DNA of 64,000 nt from Methanosarcina sp. Ant1. Its GTDB lineage: Archaea > Halobacteriota > Methanosarcinia > Methanosarcinales > Methanosarcinaceae. The notes under the pieces are model-generated. The model searched no databases and was not told the origin of the DNA. It saw only the letters and a list, made by a program, of their open reading frames with translations. Position numbers and translations under genes: made by a program. How positions within the stretch are numbered: position 1 is the first letter of the stretch; each line of letters begins with the position of its first letter. The stretch covers positions 1 to 64,000 of the forward strand of contig MDTP02000008.1 in assembly GCA_001714685.2 (NCBI GenBank). The letters are read 5' to 3'. Positions 1 through 9,349 of the stretch are shown piece after piece.

Positions 1-369
1 ATTACATAAATATAGAATTATAAATTTTATGTAATGGTGTTACACTTACTTTTATCACTGGATTTTGGAACTGAGTCCTTTATTAATTCCAACAATATCT
101 CTTTAGAAAACTACGTTTCTGGAAAGTATCTTGAATCCTATTTTCAAACGAAAATCCGTTGTCCTGTTTCAAAATGGTAAAAATTTGAGTGAAAATAGAT
201 CGCAAAACCTGCAAGAATGAGTTAATTTGACAATGTCAAAATACAACTCTTTTTATTTTATTTAATTATCCCTATTCTCTTTTATTCCATTTTCTTGTCC
301 TTTAATTCATTTTGTATTAATTCATTTTTTGGTCGTGTATAAGAGTTATTGATCAATTCCGAAAAAGCG

Positions 370-415
370 AGTATATATCCTGTATTTGAGGAAGTATATA
401 TCCTGTATTTGAGGA
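370..415. repeat. 23-bp perfect tandem duplication
   Basis: Two adjacent identical copies of a 23-bp unit (370-392 and 393-415) containing the TATA-like string GTATATATCC. It lies in the origin-like region, far from any coding start. It could be a duplicated protein-binding site or simple slippage. Confidence 0.8.
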
Positions 416-920
416 AAATGTAGAGAGATTCTTGTGCTTACGGTTTGCAATAACTCACACTCACGACACATTTTTTATCTCTTTCACAAATCTAAAATCT
501 TTTCTTAAAACTTTCACCATATAAATACTTTTTAAAAACAAATTAGTATAAAAAGTATTTAAGGAGATTCTTCTGATAAAAAAGTACTATAATTGCTACC
601 TAAATTCTATTTAGGATGTCTAATTGTATAAATAAAATTTTATAATTTTTGTGTAAAGTGAAATTATGAAATAAAATAGTACACATAATATGTTTAATCT
701 TAAATCGAGAAATTAAACTACCTTAAAACAGTCCGATTATATATAAAAAAATTTTATACTTAGAATCAAAATAATAAACTAAAAAAATTTTATACCATTT
801 CCATATGAAAAAGGGGATTTAAATTTGACCTCCATTGGTTCTGGAATTCGAAGTATTTTATTTTAATAAATAAGCCTCTATTGATATTGATTTCTTTGGT
901 GGATATTTAAGGAGAAAGAC

Positions 921-945
921 CTTTCCAGTGGAAATAAACGGGTCT
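921..945 (+). promoter_or_regulatory. Origin recognition box (ORB) for Orc1/Cdc6
   Basis: The segment reads TTTCCAGTGGAAATAAACGG then GTC. It has the dyad TTCCAGTGGAA followed by A-rich bases and a G-run, which is the layout of archaeal ORB/mini-ORB elements bound by Orc1/Cdc6. The G-run is short (GGG). It sits about 730 bp upstream of cdc6. Confidence 0.6.
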
Positions 946-1554
946 TAACCATAACTATTAATACGGTGTACTTCCATTGCATCTACTGCAAATGTGGCTT
1001 AAAATTACAACTTTATAATTAATTCTATCTAAAATTTTGATTACAGAATATTCGTAATATAGGCTTTATCAGCAATTAATTAGTGCTTTGATGTGTTTGA
1101 TTTGCCCTCCATTTTATCAGCAGTTTAATAGAGAACAAGGATTTCAGGCATTAACTTTAAACAATATGTAATATCTATCCCTTTCTCTTCATTACCCCGG
1201 ATATACTCCAATGCTATAACCATCTAAAAAACTATTAGTAGCCATCGAAAACATCAGAGTCATTAAATGTCTGAAAGTCACTCAGTAACTATTAGAATAT
1301 TAACCTAAAGCTCGCCGAGGATTGAAGTTAAAATTTGCAGGCTTATCCTGCAGCTGAAAGTCTGGAAAATACGAATAATACAACTCTCCAAACGTAATGC
1401 CTTAAACATAACTCCTAAAACAATACTTTGAATTACTCAAACTTATGGTGATAATTATTAATAAAAACAAAAAAAGTTATATGATCTTAACTGTGCCAAT
1501 AAATCCAATATAAATTCCAATAAATCCAATATAAATTCTCTGAATACGAATTGT

Positions 1555-1592
1555 CTGTATTAGAATACAGATTGATCTGTATTGGAATACAG
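1555..1592. promoter_or_regulatory. Two tandem palindromic operator-like sites upstream of cdc6
   Basis: CTGTATTAGAATACAG (1555-1570) and CTGTATTGGAATACAG (1577-1592) are 16-bp palindromes with identical 7-bp arms, centred 22 bp apart, about two helical turns. A further half-site CTGTATT begins at 1605. Their place 84-121 bp before the cdc6 start suggests a dimeric regulator or Cdc6 itself binds here. The binding protein is unknown. Confidence 0.5.
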
Positions 1593-1675
1593 ATTATTTA
1601 TTATCTGTATTATTGTGTATTAACTGTCTCAACCCATCGTGTCTTTGATTTATTAACTTTTATAGAGGATCATTC

Positions 1676-2920
1676 ATGATAAAAGCTCAATCATTAGATG
1701 GCTTATTCGAAAAATTACTTGACGGAAAATCAATTTTCAAAAACAAAGAAGTTCTTCGGCCTTCTTACACGCCTGATCTTTTGTTACATCGGAATGAACA
1801 GATCAATAGTCTTGCCACAATCCTTGTTTCTGCACTCAGGGCAGAAACCCCTTCCAATGTGCTGATCTATGGGAAAACAGGAACAGGAAAGACTGCGGTG
1901 ACCCGTTATGTGGGAAAGGAACTTGAGAGGGTAAGTGAAGACAAGTCACTTTTTTGCTCTGTTGTGTATATTAATTGTGAAGTTATCGATACGCAGTACC
2001 GACTCCTTGCAAATCTTGCCAGACATTTCGAAGAAGAAGTTCCTATGACCGGGTGGCCGACTGATCAGGTCTTCACGAAGTTTAAGGAAGCAATTGATTC
2101 CCGAGAGCAGGTCATTATCATAATTCTGGACGAGATTGACAAGCTGATCAAAAAAGGCGATGATGTCCTCTATAATCTTTCCAGAATTAATACAGACCTG
2201 CGGAAAGCCAAGGTAAGTATGATAGGGGTTTCAAACGATCTAAAATTCACTGAGTTTCTAGATCCAAGGGTTAAAAGTTCCCTTGGTGAAGAGGAATTAA
2301 TTTTCCCACCTTATGATGCTGAGCAGATCAGCGATATCCTGAAGCAAAGGGCAAAAATGGCCTATAACGATGGAGTACTGGGTGAAATGGTAATTCCCCT
2401 ATGTGCTGCTTTTGCAGCCCAGGAACATGGCGATGCCCGCCGCGCACTTGATCTCCTGCGCGTATCAGGAGAAATTGCAGAAAGGGAAAATCAACCCCAG
2501 GTCCTTGAAGAACATGTCAGGCGTGCTCAGGAAAAGATCGAGGTTGACCGTGTAGTGGAAGTAGTAAGGACCCTCCCTACACAGTCCAAACTAGTGCTCT
2601 ATAGTATTATCTTGCTGCGGAGTCGGGGCAGAGAAGGTAAAAATGTTACAACCGGAGAAATGTACAATGTCTACCGCCAGCTCTGCCACCATATTGACGT
2701 GGATATTCTGACCCAGCGCAGAGTTACTGACCTGATGTCTGAACTTGATATGCTGGGTATAGTCAATGCAGTGGTCGTAAGCAAAGGTCGTTACGGCAGG
2801 ACAAAAGAAATTTCCCTTAGCGTTCCTGTAGAAAACACTCGCAAAGTGCTCCTTGAGGATTATAGGCTCAAGCCTCTTGTGGACTTTAAGGCTTCAGTTT
2901 TCAACAAGATGTTTTCATGA
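1676..2920 (+). CDS. cdc6: Orc1/Cdc6-family replication initiator ATPase
   Basis: Archaeal initiator that binds ORB sites and helps load the MCM helicase. The 414-aa protein has Walker A GKTGTGKT (residues 66-73), Walker B IIIILDEID (147-155), sensor 1 GVSND (184-188) and a sensor 2 segment GDARRALDLLR near 252, followed by a C-terminal winged-helix region. Length and domain order are normal for the family. The start has an AGAGG ribosome-binding site. Two tandem palindromes and an ORB lie upstream, so the gene sits beside its likely site of action. Autoregulation is plausible but inferred. Confidence 0.95.
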   Translation: MIKAQSLDGLFEKLLDGKSIFKNKEVLRPSYTPDLLLHRNEQINSLATILVSALRAETPSNVLIYGKTGTGKTAVTRYVGKELERVSEDKSLFCSVVYINCEVIDTQYRLLANLARHFEEEVPMTGWPTDQVFTKFKEAIDSREQVIIIILDEIDKLIKKGDDVLYNLSRINTDLRKAKVSMIGVSNDLKFTEFLDPRVKSSLGEEELIFPPYDAEQISDILKQRAKMAYNDGVLGEMVIPLCAAFAAQEHGDARRALDLLRVSGEIAERENQPQVLEEHVRRAQEKIEVDRVVEVVRTLPTQSKLVLYSIILLRSRGREGKNVTTGEMYNVYRQLCHHIDVDILTQRRVTDLMSELDMLGIVNAVVVSKGRYGRTKEISLSVPVENTRKVLLEDYRLKPLVDFKASVFNKMFS

Positions 2921-3256
2921 GGGTTTTCAAACCCTCCAATTTACCATATCTAGTTTTTTCTTGCCTTCCTTCCTTGCCTTCTTCCTGGCCTTTTCCTTGC
3001 CTTTCTTTGTCTTCTTTCTGCCCTTTCCTTGCCCAAGCTTACTTTTTCATTACTTCAGGTGTTCAGTTTTCAGGAAATAATATATATGATCCTGTGGTTT
3101 GACTAGGATCATATCATGTTTGATCATATCATGTTTGATCATATCACATTCATACGTTAACGTACAGGTTCTATTATTCAAGTTATTATCCAAGTTATTA
3201 TTCAAGTTTTACATAGGTTTGATATTAAGATTTATTGACTCCTGAGCTTTCAAGTC
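2921..3256. other. Intergenic pyrimidine tract and short repeats
   Basis: No gene supported. About 2955-3035 is a C/T-rich plus-strand tract immediately downstream of cdc6. At 3108-3150 a TGATCATATCATGTT-type unit occurs about three times. The tract may help transcription termination; that is inference. Confidence 0.5.
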
Positions 3257-3411
3257 AAGTTAATTATTCAAGTTAATTATTCAAGTTAATTATTCAAGTT
3301 AATTATTCAAGTTAATTATTCAAGTTAATTATTCAATTTAATAGTTCAAGTTAATGGTTCAGTTAATGGTTCAAGTTAATTATTCAAGTTAATGATTCAA
3401 GTTAATGATTC
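3257..3411. repeat. 13-bp tandem repeat array (about 12 copies) before the UPF0200 gene
   Basis: Consensus AAGTTAATTATTC is repeated head to tail about 12 times, with point variants near the 3' end and one 12-bp copy. The array ends 21 nt before the ATG of the downstream gene, so it occupies the place where promoter and leader should be. No spacers separate the units. Confidence 0.85.
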
Positions 3412-3432
3412 AACTTTAAAAGGTAATTTTTA

Positions 3433-4002
3433 ATGAAGATGATAGCATTCGTAGGCATGCCGGCTTCTGGAAAATCAGAAGCTGCTAGAATTGCCGCTGG
3501 AATGAGCATTCCAGTTGTTAATATGGGTGATGTAATCCGGAAGGAAGTCTTGAGGCGTGGGCTTGAGCCAAATGATTCTAATACCGGAATGGTTGCGACG
3601 GACCTCCGCAAATGTGAAGGCATGGACACAGTTGCTAAACGCTGCATTTCTCAGATCAGGGAAAAGGGTTCTGAACTTGTGGTCGTGGACGGTGTGCGTG
3701 GAATTGCCGAAGTGGAATGCTTCAGGCGAGAGTTCGGAAAAGATTTTATTCTTATTTCCATTTATGCTCCAATTGAAATTCGCTTTTCCAGAGTCCAGAA
3801 AAGAGGCAGAAGCGATGACATGAATAATATAGAAGGGCTCCGCCACCGAGATGAGCGAGAACTTGGCTGGGGCATGGGAGAAGCTATAGAAGCATCTAAT
3901 GTTGAAATTGAGAATAATTTCTCTCTGGAGACTTTCAGGAAAGACGTTGTCGAGGTTTTGAGTAATTATCTCTGCGCAGATTCGGGAAACAACTCTCAAT
4001 GA
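3433..4002 (+). CDS. UPF0200 family P-loop nucleotide kinase-like protein
   Basis: The 189-aa protein starts with a P-loop GMPASGKS (residues 8-15) and continues with nucleoside-kinase-like features: a D-V-I-R-K-E segment and a VVVDGVRG segment that resembles Walker B. It matches the archaeal UPF0200 family, which resembles adenylate and dephospho-CoA kinases. Substrate is not established from sequence. An AAAGGT ribosome-binding site precedes the ATG, directly after a 13-bp tandem array. The next gene (UPF0201) is a common neighbour in archaea, suggesting a shared process. Confidence 0.85.
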   Translation: MKMIAFVGMPASGKSEAARIAAGMSIPVVNMGDVIRKEVLRRGLEPNDSNTGMVATDLRKCEGMDTVAKRCISQIREKGSELVVVDGVRGIAEVECFRREFGKDFILISIYAPIEIRFSRVQKRGRSDDMNNIEGLRHRDERELGWGMGEAIEASNVEIENNFSLETFRKDVVEVLSNYLCADSGNNSQ

Positions 4003-4050
4003 CAAATTTGAAAAAAACAATTATCTGAACCAAATTTTATTTAATAATCC

Positions 4051-4140
4051 GGAACAAACACTTTTCGGAACAAATACTTGGAACAAACACCTTTCAGAAC
4101 AAATACTTGGAACAAACATCCTTTGGAGCGAATACCTTTT
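4051..4140. repeat. Degenerate tandem repeat before the UPF0201 gene
   Basis: Six variant copies of a GGAACAAAYACTT-type motif occur in a row, in units alternating between about 16 and 13 bp. The array ends 20 bp before the start of the downstream gene, the same arrangement as the array before the UPF0200 gene but with an unrelated unit. Confidence 0.7.
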
Positions 4141-4160
4141 AGATTTATTGGAGTAAATTT

Positions 4161-4640
4161 ATGATACACATCGAGGTTTCAGCACCTGTATATCCTACGG
4201 AAAATCCGGAAAAGGTTATTAAAGCAGTTTTAGCCCTTTTTACTGACATGAAAATTGAAAGGAAGGTTATTGAGAACATCGCAGCTGAGACAGGAGTTTC
4301 TCCTTCTTTATTCCTTTCAGGAGAAGGAGGGCTTGACCTCCTGGTAACCCTGCATGGGCTCATTCGCAGAGAAGAGATTATAGATAGTATCCGCAACAAG
4401 GTTTTCAATAAAGGCTTATCCAATGACGGGCTTTCAGTCCGCTTTTTACTCAACAAGCAGGCTGCTTTTGTCGGTATCCCCAATATTCCTGCTCAAAAAG
4501 AGTCTCTCGGATCCATCGAAGTTGTTATCAGGGCTGACTCCCAGGAAGAAATGGAAAGACTTTTTGAGTGGCTTTTGCCTATTACCGAAGAAGGAAGACC
4601 GGTTGTTGAAGTGGAAATGGACTATGTGGAAAGGAGTTGA
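4161..4640 (+). CDS. UPF0201 family protein
   Basis: The 159-aa protein begins MIHIEVSAPVYPTENPEKV, typical of the archaeal UPF0201 family, a small alpha/beta protein often described as RNA-binding-like. No catalytic motif is visible. It follows the UPF0200 gene in the same direction after a 158-bp gap filled by a tandem repeat, so it probably has its own promoter. Function is unknown; the recurring pairing with UPF0200 is the best clue. Confidence 0.85.
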   Translation: MIHIEVSAPVYPTENPEKVIKAVLALFTDMKIERKVIENIAAETGVSPSLFLSGEGGLDLLVTLHGLIRREEIIDSIRNKVFNKGLSNDGLSVRFLLNKQAAFVGIPNIPAQKESLGSIEVVIRADSQEEMERLFEWLLPITEEGRPVVEVEMDYVERS

Positions 4641-4801
4641 AGTTTTCTCAAGCTTGTAACTTCCCTCATAATGCTCTGTATGTCTATAATACTCTGTTGA
4701 AGTCCACTGAAAGAGGTCGTTAAACTAACCTGAGTTTAGTAACTGTATCTTAATTCCATCTACAAATCTATATTAATAATGAAAAGGAATGAATTGTCCT
4801 C

Positions 4802-5575
4802 ATGCAGTTGCACAGAATCAGCTTTTCATCGCATGCAGCCGTTGAAGATCCTTTCAAATGGGCTTACACGCTCGAAGATCATGGGTATACTGGTTGGGAG
4901 ATCGTACAGGAAGGATCTCAGTGCCTGAACAGTAAGAACATCCAAAATTTGAAAAATATCGATGAAACCACTGGTCTTGAACTGACCCTACACCTGCCTT
5001 TCTCGGATATGAATCTGGCAGGTCTGAACAACTCAATCCGGGCGGAGGTTCTCAGGCAGATGAAACACTATCTTACCCTGGCTTCGAACTACATCAACCT
5101 GGCAGTAATTCACCCTGGCTACCTTTCCGCGTATGGGGTGCAGGTTCCGCAGGCAGCTTACCTGACGAATCTTGCCGCCCTTCAAGAAATCTGTGACTTT
5201 GCAGCGGATTTTGGAATTCTCATTGCTGTTGAGAATATGCCAGATTTTCCGAAAATCTTCGGAAAATATCCCGACGAAATGCTCGAGATGCTTGACTCAA
5301 TCGGAAGCCATAATGTGGGTTTTACATTTGATGTCGGTCACGCAAACACCGTTGGGCTTGTTAATGATTTCCTGGATCTTCTCGCAGATAGAATTTCCCA
5401 TGTGCACATTCACGACAACATGGGCAAAAAAGACGAACATCTCCCTCTGGGAAAAGGTACAATAAACTGGAAACTGGTTATGGAGAAACTTTCAGACTAT
5501 AAGGGAATCTTTGTTACCGAAATGGGTTCGGTTGAAGAGGGAATTCAAAGTCTTGAGTTTTTAAGGAATTTATAA
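4802..5575 (+). CDS. Sugar phosphate isomerase/epimerase-like TIM barrel protein
   Basis: The 257-aa protein belongs to the xylose isomerase-like/AP endonuclease 2 TIM-barrel superfamily. Visible signatures are VENMPD, FTFDVGHANT, the metal-site segment HVHIHDN and HLPLGKGTINW. Members bind two or three divalent metals and either isomerise sugars or cleave abasic DNA; the short length and lack of added domains fit the isomerase-like group, but substrate is unknown. A TATA-like CTATATTAATA lies about 26-36 bp before the ATG, so the leader would be short. It appears monocistronic, followed by a pyrimidine-rich tract (5580-5750). Confidence 0.8.
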   Translation: MQLHRISFSSHAAVEDPFKWAYTLEDHGYTGWEIVQEGSQCLNSKNIQNLKNIDETTGLELTLHLPFSDMNLAGLNNSIRAEVLRQMKHYLTLASNYINLAVIHPGYLSAYGVQVPQAAYLTNLAALQEICDFAADFGILIAVENMPDFPKIFGKYPDEMLEMLDSIGSHNVGFTFDVGHANTVGLVNDFLDLLADRISHVHIHDNMGKKDEHLPLGKGTINWKLVMEKLSDYKGIFVTEMGSVEEGIQSLEFLRNL

Positions 5576-5719
5576 AAAGAGACACCTGTAATCTTTCTTT
5601 CCATTCATTTTCAATTTTCTATTTTGGTTATCGCAATTTTTTTTCCAGTTATTTTCGATTTTCTCTTTTCGCTTATCTCATTTTCTTTTTTCAGTCATTT
5701 TTCAATTTCCTATTTTCGC

Positions 5720-6121
5720 TTACTGTAACCTTTCTTTTTTACTTTTCTCGCTCTTTTCTCTCAGATAATGCACCCAGTCACCATGCTCTATTTTTTCCGT
5801 TTCAGGCTTTTCATCATAGACATAGATGAAGCCTCTGATTTTCTTATTCTCTATTTCAAGGTCTACCGAATCTCTATGGTACCCTCCGAAAAGTTCCATA
5901 TAGTCGATTGATTTCGCGACTTCAAGCTGTTGTTTTCCTGAAAATCTGCGTACCTCGGCGACCACAACTGAGCTTTCTGAAGGGTAAATCCCGGGGTAAG
6001 GGCCTAGAGAGTAAAGGGCGTATCCTTTTACTTTTGTCATTCCTAAAAATTCTGATCTATTTTGTAGGTCGAAACGCTGATAGTTGTAGAGACCGTTTCG
6101 GAGGCTACCGTATAATGCCAT
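5720..6121 (-). CDS. Gamma-glutamylcyclotransferase (GGCT)-like family protein
   Basis: The protein opens with MALYGSLRNGLYNY, the YGSLR signature that binds the gamma-glutamyl group in GGCT-fold proteins, followed by a YALYSLGPYPGI segment and a conserved-type SIDYMELFGGYHR region. It is about 133 aa, normal for the family. I place the start at 6121 (or ATG 6127), because GGTGAGGAG sits just upstream; the open frame extends to 6298 but its extra N-terminus looks non-homologous. Substrate is uncertain: GGCT-fold proteins release 5-oxoproline from gamma-glutamyl compounds or act on related amides. Confidence 0.75.
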   Translation of the reverse strand: MALYGSLRNGLYNYQRFDLQNRSEFLGMTKVKGYALYSLGPYPGIYPSESSVVVAEVRRFSGKQQLEVAKSIDYMELFGGYHRDSVDLEIENKKIRGFIYVYDEKPETEKIEHGDWVHYLREKSEKSKKERLQ

Positions 6122-6555
6122 TATCATCTCCTCACCTTTCGGTCTCTGATAAGAACGCTGCCAGCAAACATTTCTGTGAAAAACATTCCCGTAAAGAGTC
6201 CTGTCCTTTACTTCATTTTTTCTGTCTTCACATATTCTCTTATTTTGCCCTGAACCGTTTTCCATGAAGTATTCCCTTGAAAATTCTTTAAAAATCATTT
6301 CGTTTTTGAAGTTTCTTCAAGATTGTTCTCTTTATAAATTGGTACAATTTAGACAACTAGATTTAACTAATTTAGCGATTCAAATAATTTAGCGATTCAA
6401 ATAATTTAAAATAAATAATTTAGTCCTCACAATAAAAATCAACACTTCATAAACTAAATAAGGTGCGTTTAATTTGTGTTTAAAAGCTTAATTAATTAGT
6501 GAGTTTACTATAACTTGATTATCTAAATTATTCATCTTTCTAATCGATGCGAAAT

Positions 6556-7626
6556 TTACTTCAAAAAGCCATAAGCTGCAAAACGCTGAGGAAGATCCAG
6601 GTTTGCCAGCAGGAAGCGGTCCTCTTTACTGTAAGCCACTTTTTTGTTGCCGGAAAGGTTCAGCACACAAATACTGCCCGGTTTTGCTTCTTTGACTTCT
6701 TGCCTGTCAATAAAGATCTTTTCTACGCGTACAGGTTCTGATTGCAGGCCAACGAAGAGATGGAGTACACTTGATATTTCAATTTTCCTTGTGAACTTTG
6801 AGATGGTGCATTCCAGTGTGTAATCATTACTTACGATTTCTTTATCGGAAATAATAAATCCCCTTTCTATGTCTTTGGCCTGCACGTTTTTAAGGCGCAT
6901 CCCAACCCTGGTGCCTGTCGGGGCACTCTCGATATCCACATCATGGCTCTGAATGGAACGGATTTCAATCTCTCTGTCTAAAGGGAAAATTTTTGTCTTG
7001 TCTTTCTCTTTTGAAATTCCCTGTTTGACAATCCCTAGAACAACACAGCCTTTCCCTATGACATTGAAGGCGTGATCTATAAACACCCTTGCAGGAAACT
7101 GGTTCAACTCAGCCTGTTCGGCTTCGATTTTTTCTGCCATCGTGTTAATTATGGCTTTGAGATCTTCGACACCTTCAAAAGGGTTTTTTGCGCTTTTGTT
7201 GGTATTTAAGGAAATGCATTCCCAGTCCTGGATAGAAGTGCCTGAAGTCATTACTTTTATTTTATTTTTCAGCTCATCTATTGCATGAATATTCGTGCTG
7301 TCAGACTTTGTTAGGGCGATTATCCCATGTTTAAAACCGAGCAAATCCAGGGCGACAATGCATTCTCCGGTATGAACACTTGCCGGATTGTCTCTTTCCA
7401 GACCATTAGGAGGGATGCAGAGAATTGCCATCTCGGAAATATTCAGTGCCGTGACCAGCGGTTTTAAGGTTTTCGGATAACCTTGAGGGTCCACAAAAAC
7501 CATTTTCCGACTCTCTTTATCATTATTGTACATTGTTATATCGGAAGATGTCCCTTTTTTCCCGAGGTTTGCGGCAAGGGAGGTTCTTCCGCTTTTTTCT
7601 GTCCCGATTATTGAAAGGTTTGTCAT
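6556..7626 (-). CDS. SelB-like translational GTPase homologue with altered P-loop (archaeal SelB-like family)
   Basis: The 356-aa protein has an elongation-factor G domain followed by EF-Tu domain 2- and 3-like segments. G1 reads GTEKSGRT (8-15), with Arg in place of the usual P-loop Lys; G3 is DPQG (46-49); G4 is TKSD (106-109) rather than NKxD. This fits the SelB elongation factor-like proteins described across archaea that need not encode selenocysteine. GTP binding is therefore doubtful. No role in selenocysteine or pyrrolysine decoding can be read from the sequence. The RNA ligase gene lies upstream on the same strand, 194 bp away, and could be co-transcribed. Confidence 0.75.
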   Translation of the reverse strand: MTNLSIIGTEKSGRTSLAANLGKKGTSSDITMYNNDKESRKMVFVDPQGYPKTLKPLVTALNISEMAILCIPPNGLERDNPASVHTGECIVALDLLGFKHGIIALTKSDSTNIHAIDELKNKIKVMTSGTSIQDWECISLNTNKSAKNPFEGVEDLKAIINTMAEKIEAEQAELNQFPARVFIDHAFNVIGKGCVVLGIVKQGISKEKDKTKIFPLDREIEIRSIQSHDVDIESAPTGTRVGMRLKNVQAKDIERGFIISDKEIVSNDYTLECTISKFTRKIEISSVLHLFVGLQSEPVRVEKIFIDRQEVKEAKPGSICVLNLSGNKKVAYSKEDRFLLANLDLPQRFAAYGFLK

Positions 7627-7820
7627 GGTGTGTCCCTTTATAACTACTATTTAGATTCGGATTATTGGAATATAATAAATTTAATTTCACAATACTTTCT
7701 GAAATCTGTCACTGATATTTATTCTGTCACTGGTATTAATTATACTGTAATATATTTCTTTTCGAATCGTTCTCAAAAAGGGCTCTTAAGATTCAAACCC
7801 CGAATTGCATTCAGGGGTGG

Positions 7821-8993
7821 TTACCAGAGTTCCCCCTGCCAGATCGCCTGGGTTTTATCGCTTGTACTTTTGTTGAGCTTCCTAATCTTTACCAAATACT
7901 CTTCTCCGACAGCTTGAGGCTCTTCAAAAACTGCATCTACCCCAAGTCTTTTAAGATAATCTTCGAAATCGGCTACAGTTTTTAAGTCTCTTACCCGGAT
8001 CCTTGCTTCTTCATAGATCCTCTGGCCGTCCTTTACACTCCTGATTGATTCCCTGAGGGGGTCCAGTATGCTTTCTCCTAGCTGCATACAGCGTTTTTTG
8101 AACTCAGCGTCTTTTTCTTTCCACTCCACTGTCTGGAAACCTTCTCTGACAATCCGGGAGAGCATATAGTCTCTGCCTGTCTCGTTGTAGAATTTAAAGG
8201 CATGCCTGAGATCCGAGCAATTACTCTGGGAGGAAGTATATTTTAATTGAGAAAGAATCATTTCGGGGTCTTTTATCACGACGCCTTCATACTCTTTTTC
8301 CCCAAGTTCCCGGATGATTTTTTCGATTTCTTTAGGGGCAGTTTCCAGGGGAATTTCCCCAAAAAACCTTACCTGAAAAAAACCATATTTTTCCAGAATT
8401 TCCTGCTTTTTGCTTATCGAAAGAGGCTTACCGCTGTTTTTCTCTCGAATATCGAAAATATAAAACTCTACCGATTCGACGTTATAGATATCTTTTGAAA
8501 CATAAGGATTGTCAGGACCTACTATTTCCCCGTAGAGTACAAATTCCGGAAAATCTTCAAAAAATTTCAGGTTCAATTTCTCTTTTGCTTTTTGGGTCGT
8601 ATAAGGGCAGATATATCCGCTCCGTGTAATTGCAATAATCTCTTCGTTTGCAGTTGCTATCCGGACATTGTATCCGTTCATTTTCTCTTCCACGGCTACT
8701 TTCTCAAGGCCGATAAAGTGTTTTTTGATTGTAGGGTCCAGTACCATAGCTCTCCGGATCTTTGGAAATCCCATGATTATCTCGAAAGAACTGTCCTTCT
8801 CATAAAGCACTGTCCCCCTCTCGATATGGGAAATTTCCTTGTCGAAACGGAGCAAATACTCGTATTTTCCCCAGTTCCGGGCAAGATAATCCTTCTCAAA
8901 AAGGTGATGAACCCTTTCCTTATCAAACCCCAGGCAATCGGCAAGCCTAGCTATAAATTCAGGATCTTTTTCTTCATTCCACTCTCTACTCAT
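7821..8993 (-). CDS. ATP-dependent RNA ligase, archaeal Rnl3 family
   Basis: A 390-aa nucleotidyltransferase. Motif I is EKMNGYN with the predicted AMP-accepting lysine at residue 104, motif IIIa-like FYIFDIR, motif IV EGVVIKD and a motif V-type LKYTSS. The asparagine after the lysine (KxNG) and the long helical C-terminus are characteristic of archaeal Rnl3 ligases such as the Methanothermobacter and Pyrococcus enzymes, which join or circularise RNA 5'-phosphate and 3'-OH ends. No ribosome-binding site is seen before the ATG, so the message may be leaderless. The biological substrate is unknown. Confidence 0.88.
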   Translation of the reverse strand: MSREWNEEKDPEFIARLADCLGFDKERVHHLFEKDYLARNWGKYEYLLRFDKEISHIERGTVLYEKDSSFEIIMGFPKIRRAMVLDPTIKKHFIGLEKVAVEEKMNGYNVRIATANEEIIAITRSGYICPYTTQKAKEKLNLKFFEDFPEFVLYGEIVGPDNPYVSKDIYNVESVEFYIFDIREKNSGKPLSISKKQEILEKYGFFQVRFFGEIPLETAPKEIEKIIRELGEKEYEGVVIKDPEMILSQLKYTSSQSNCSDLRHAFKFYNETGRDYMLSRIVREGFQTVEWKEKDAEFKKRCMQLGESILDPLRESIRSVKDGQRIYEEARIRVRDLKTVADFEDYLKRLGVDAVFEEPQAVGEEYLVKIRKLNKSTSDKTQAIWQGELW

Positions 8994-9349
8994 ACTTATT
9001 TATTTATTTTCAGGCATGAAATAAGTTGTCATTCTTTTGCACGTCTTCAGAATAACCCGTTTTTCAGGAATATATATAAGAAAAGGTACAATCCATCAAG
9101 AGTCTTTTTAAATATTTAGTTTCTAATTTTTAGTAGAGCTCATCACAAAAGCTATTTTATTCTTAGTCATCATTTTTGGAGCTTATCCTTAGGCTATTTT
9201 ATTCCTAATCATTAAGCCCATTCCGCAGATGTAAGTATATATAAAATTTATTTATATAGAATTTATTTGCCTAGTTGGCCAATATTGTTCATGATTAAAA
9301 AGTTGCTGAAACTCCAAGCTGGAAGGAACATTTTTCTCTCACCTATAAA

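Larger units (their letters stand above)
1..1675. other. AT-rich intergenic region upstream of cdc6, probable replication origin
   Basis: No convincing gene is visible in either strand. The stretch is very AT-rich, carries an ORB-like element (921-945), a 23-bp tandem duplication (370-415), a duplicated 20-bp motif around 1495-1538 and two palindromes just before cdc6 (1555-1592). Archaeal origins commonly lie beside an orc1/cdc6 gene and contain ORBs plus AT-rich unwinding DNA, so an origin is a sound inference. Only one clear ORB is seen here, fewer than in many mapped archaeal origins. Confidence 0.55.

Noticed and set aside
3257-3411. CRISPR array
   Set aside because: Units are head to tail with no spacers, and there are no cas genes anywhere in the window; the same holds for the other arrays.
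6556-7626. True selenocysteine-specific SelB
   Set aside because: Degenerate G1 and G4 motifs, no SelB C-terminal extension; no Sec gene seen nearby.
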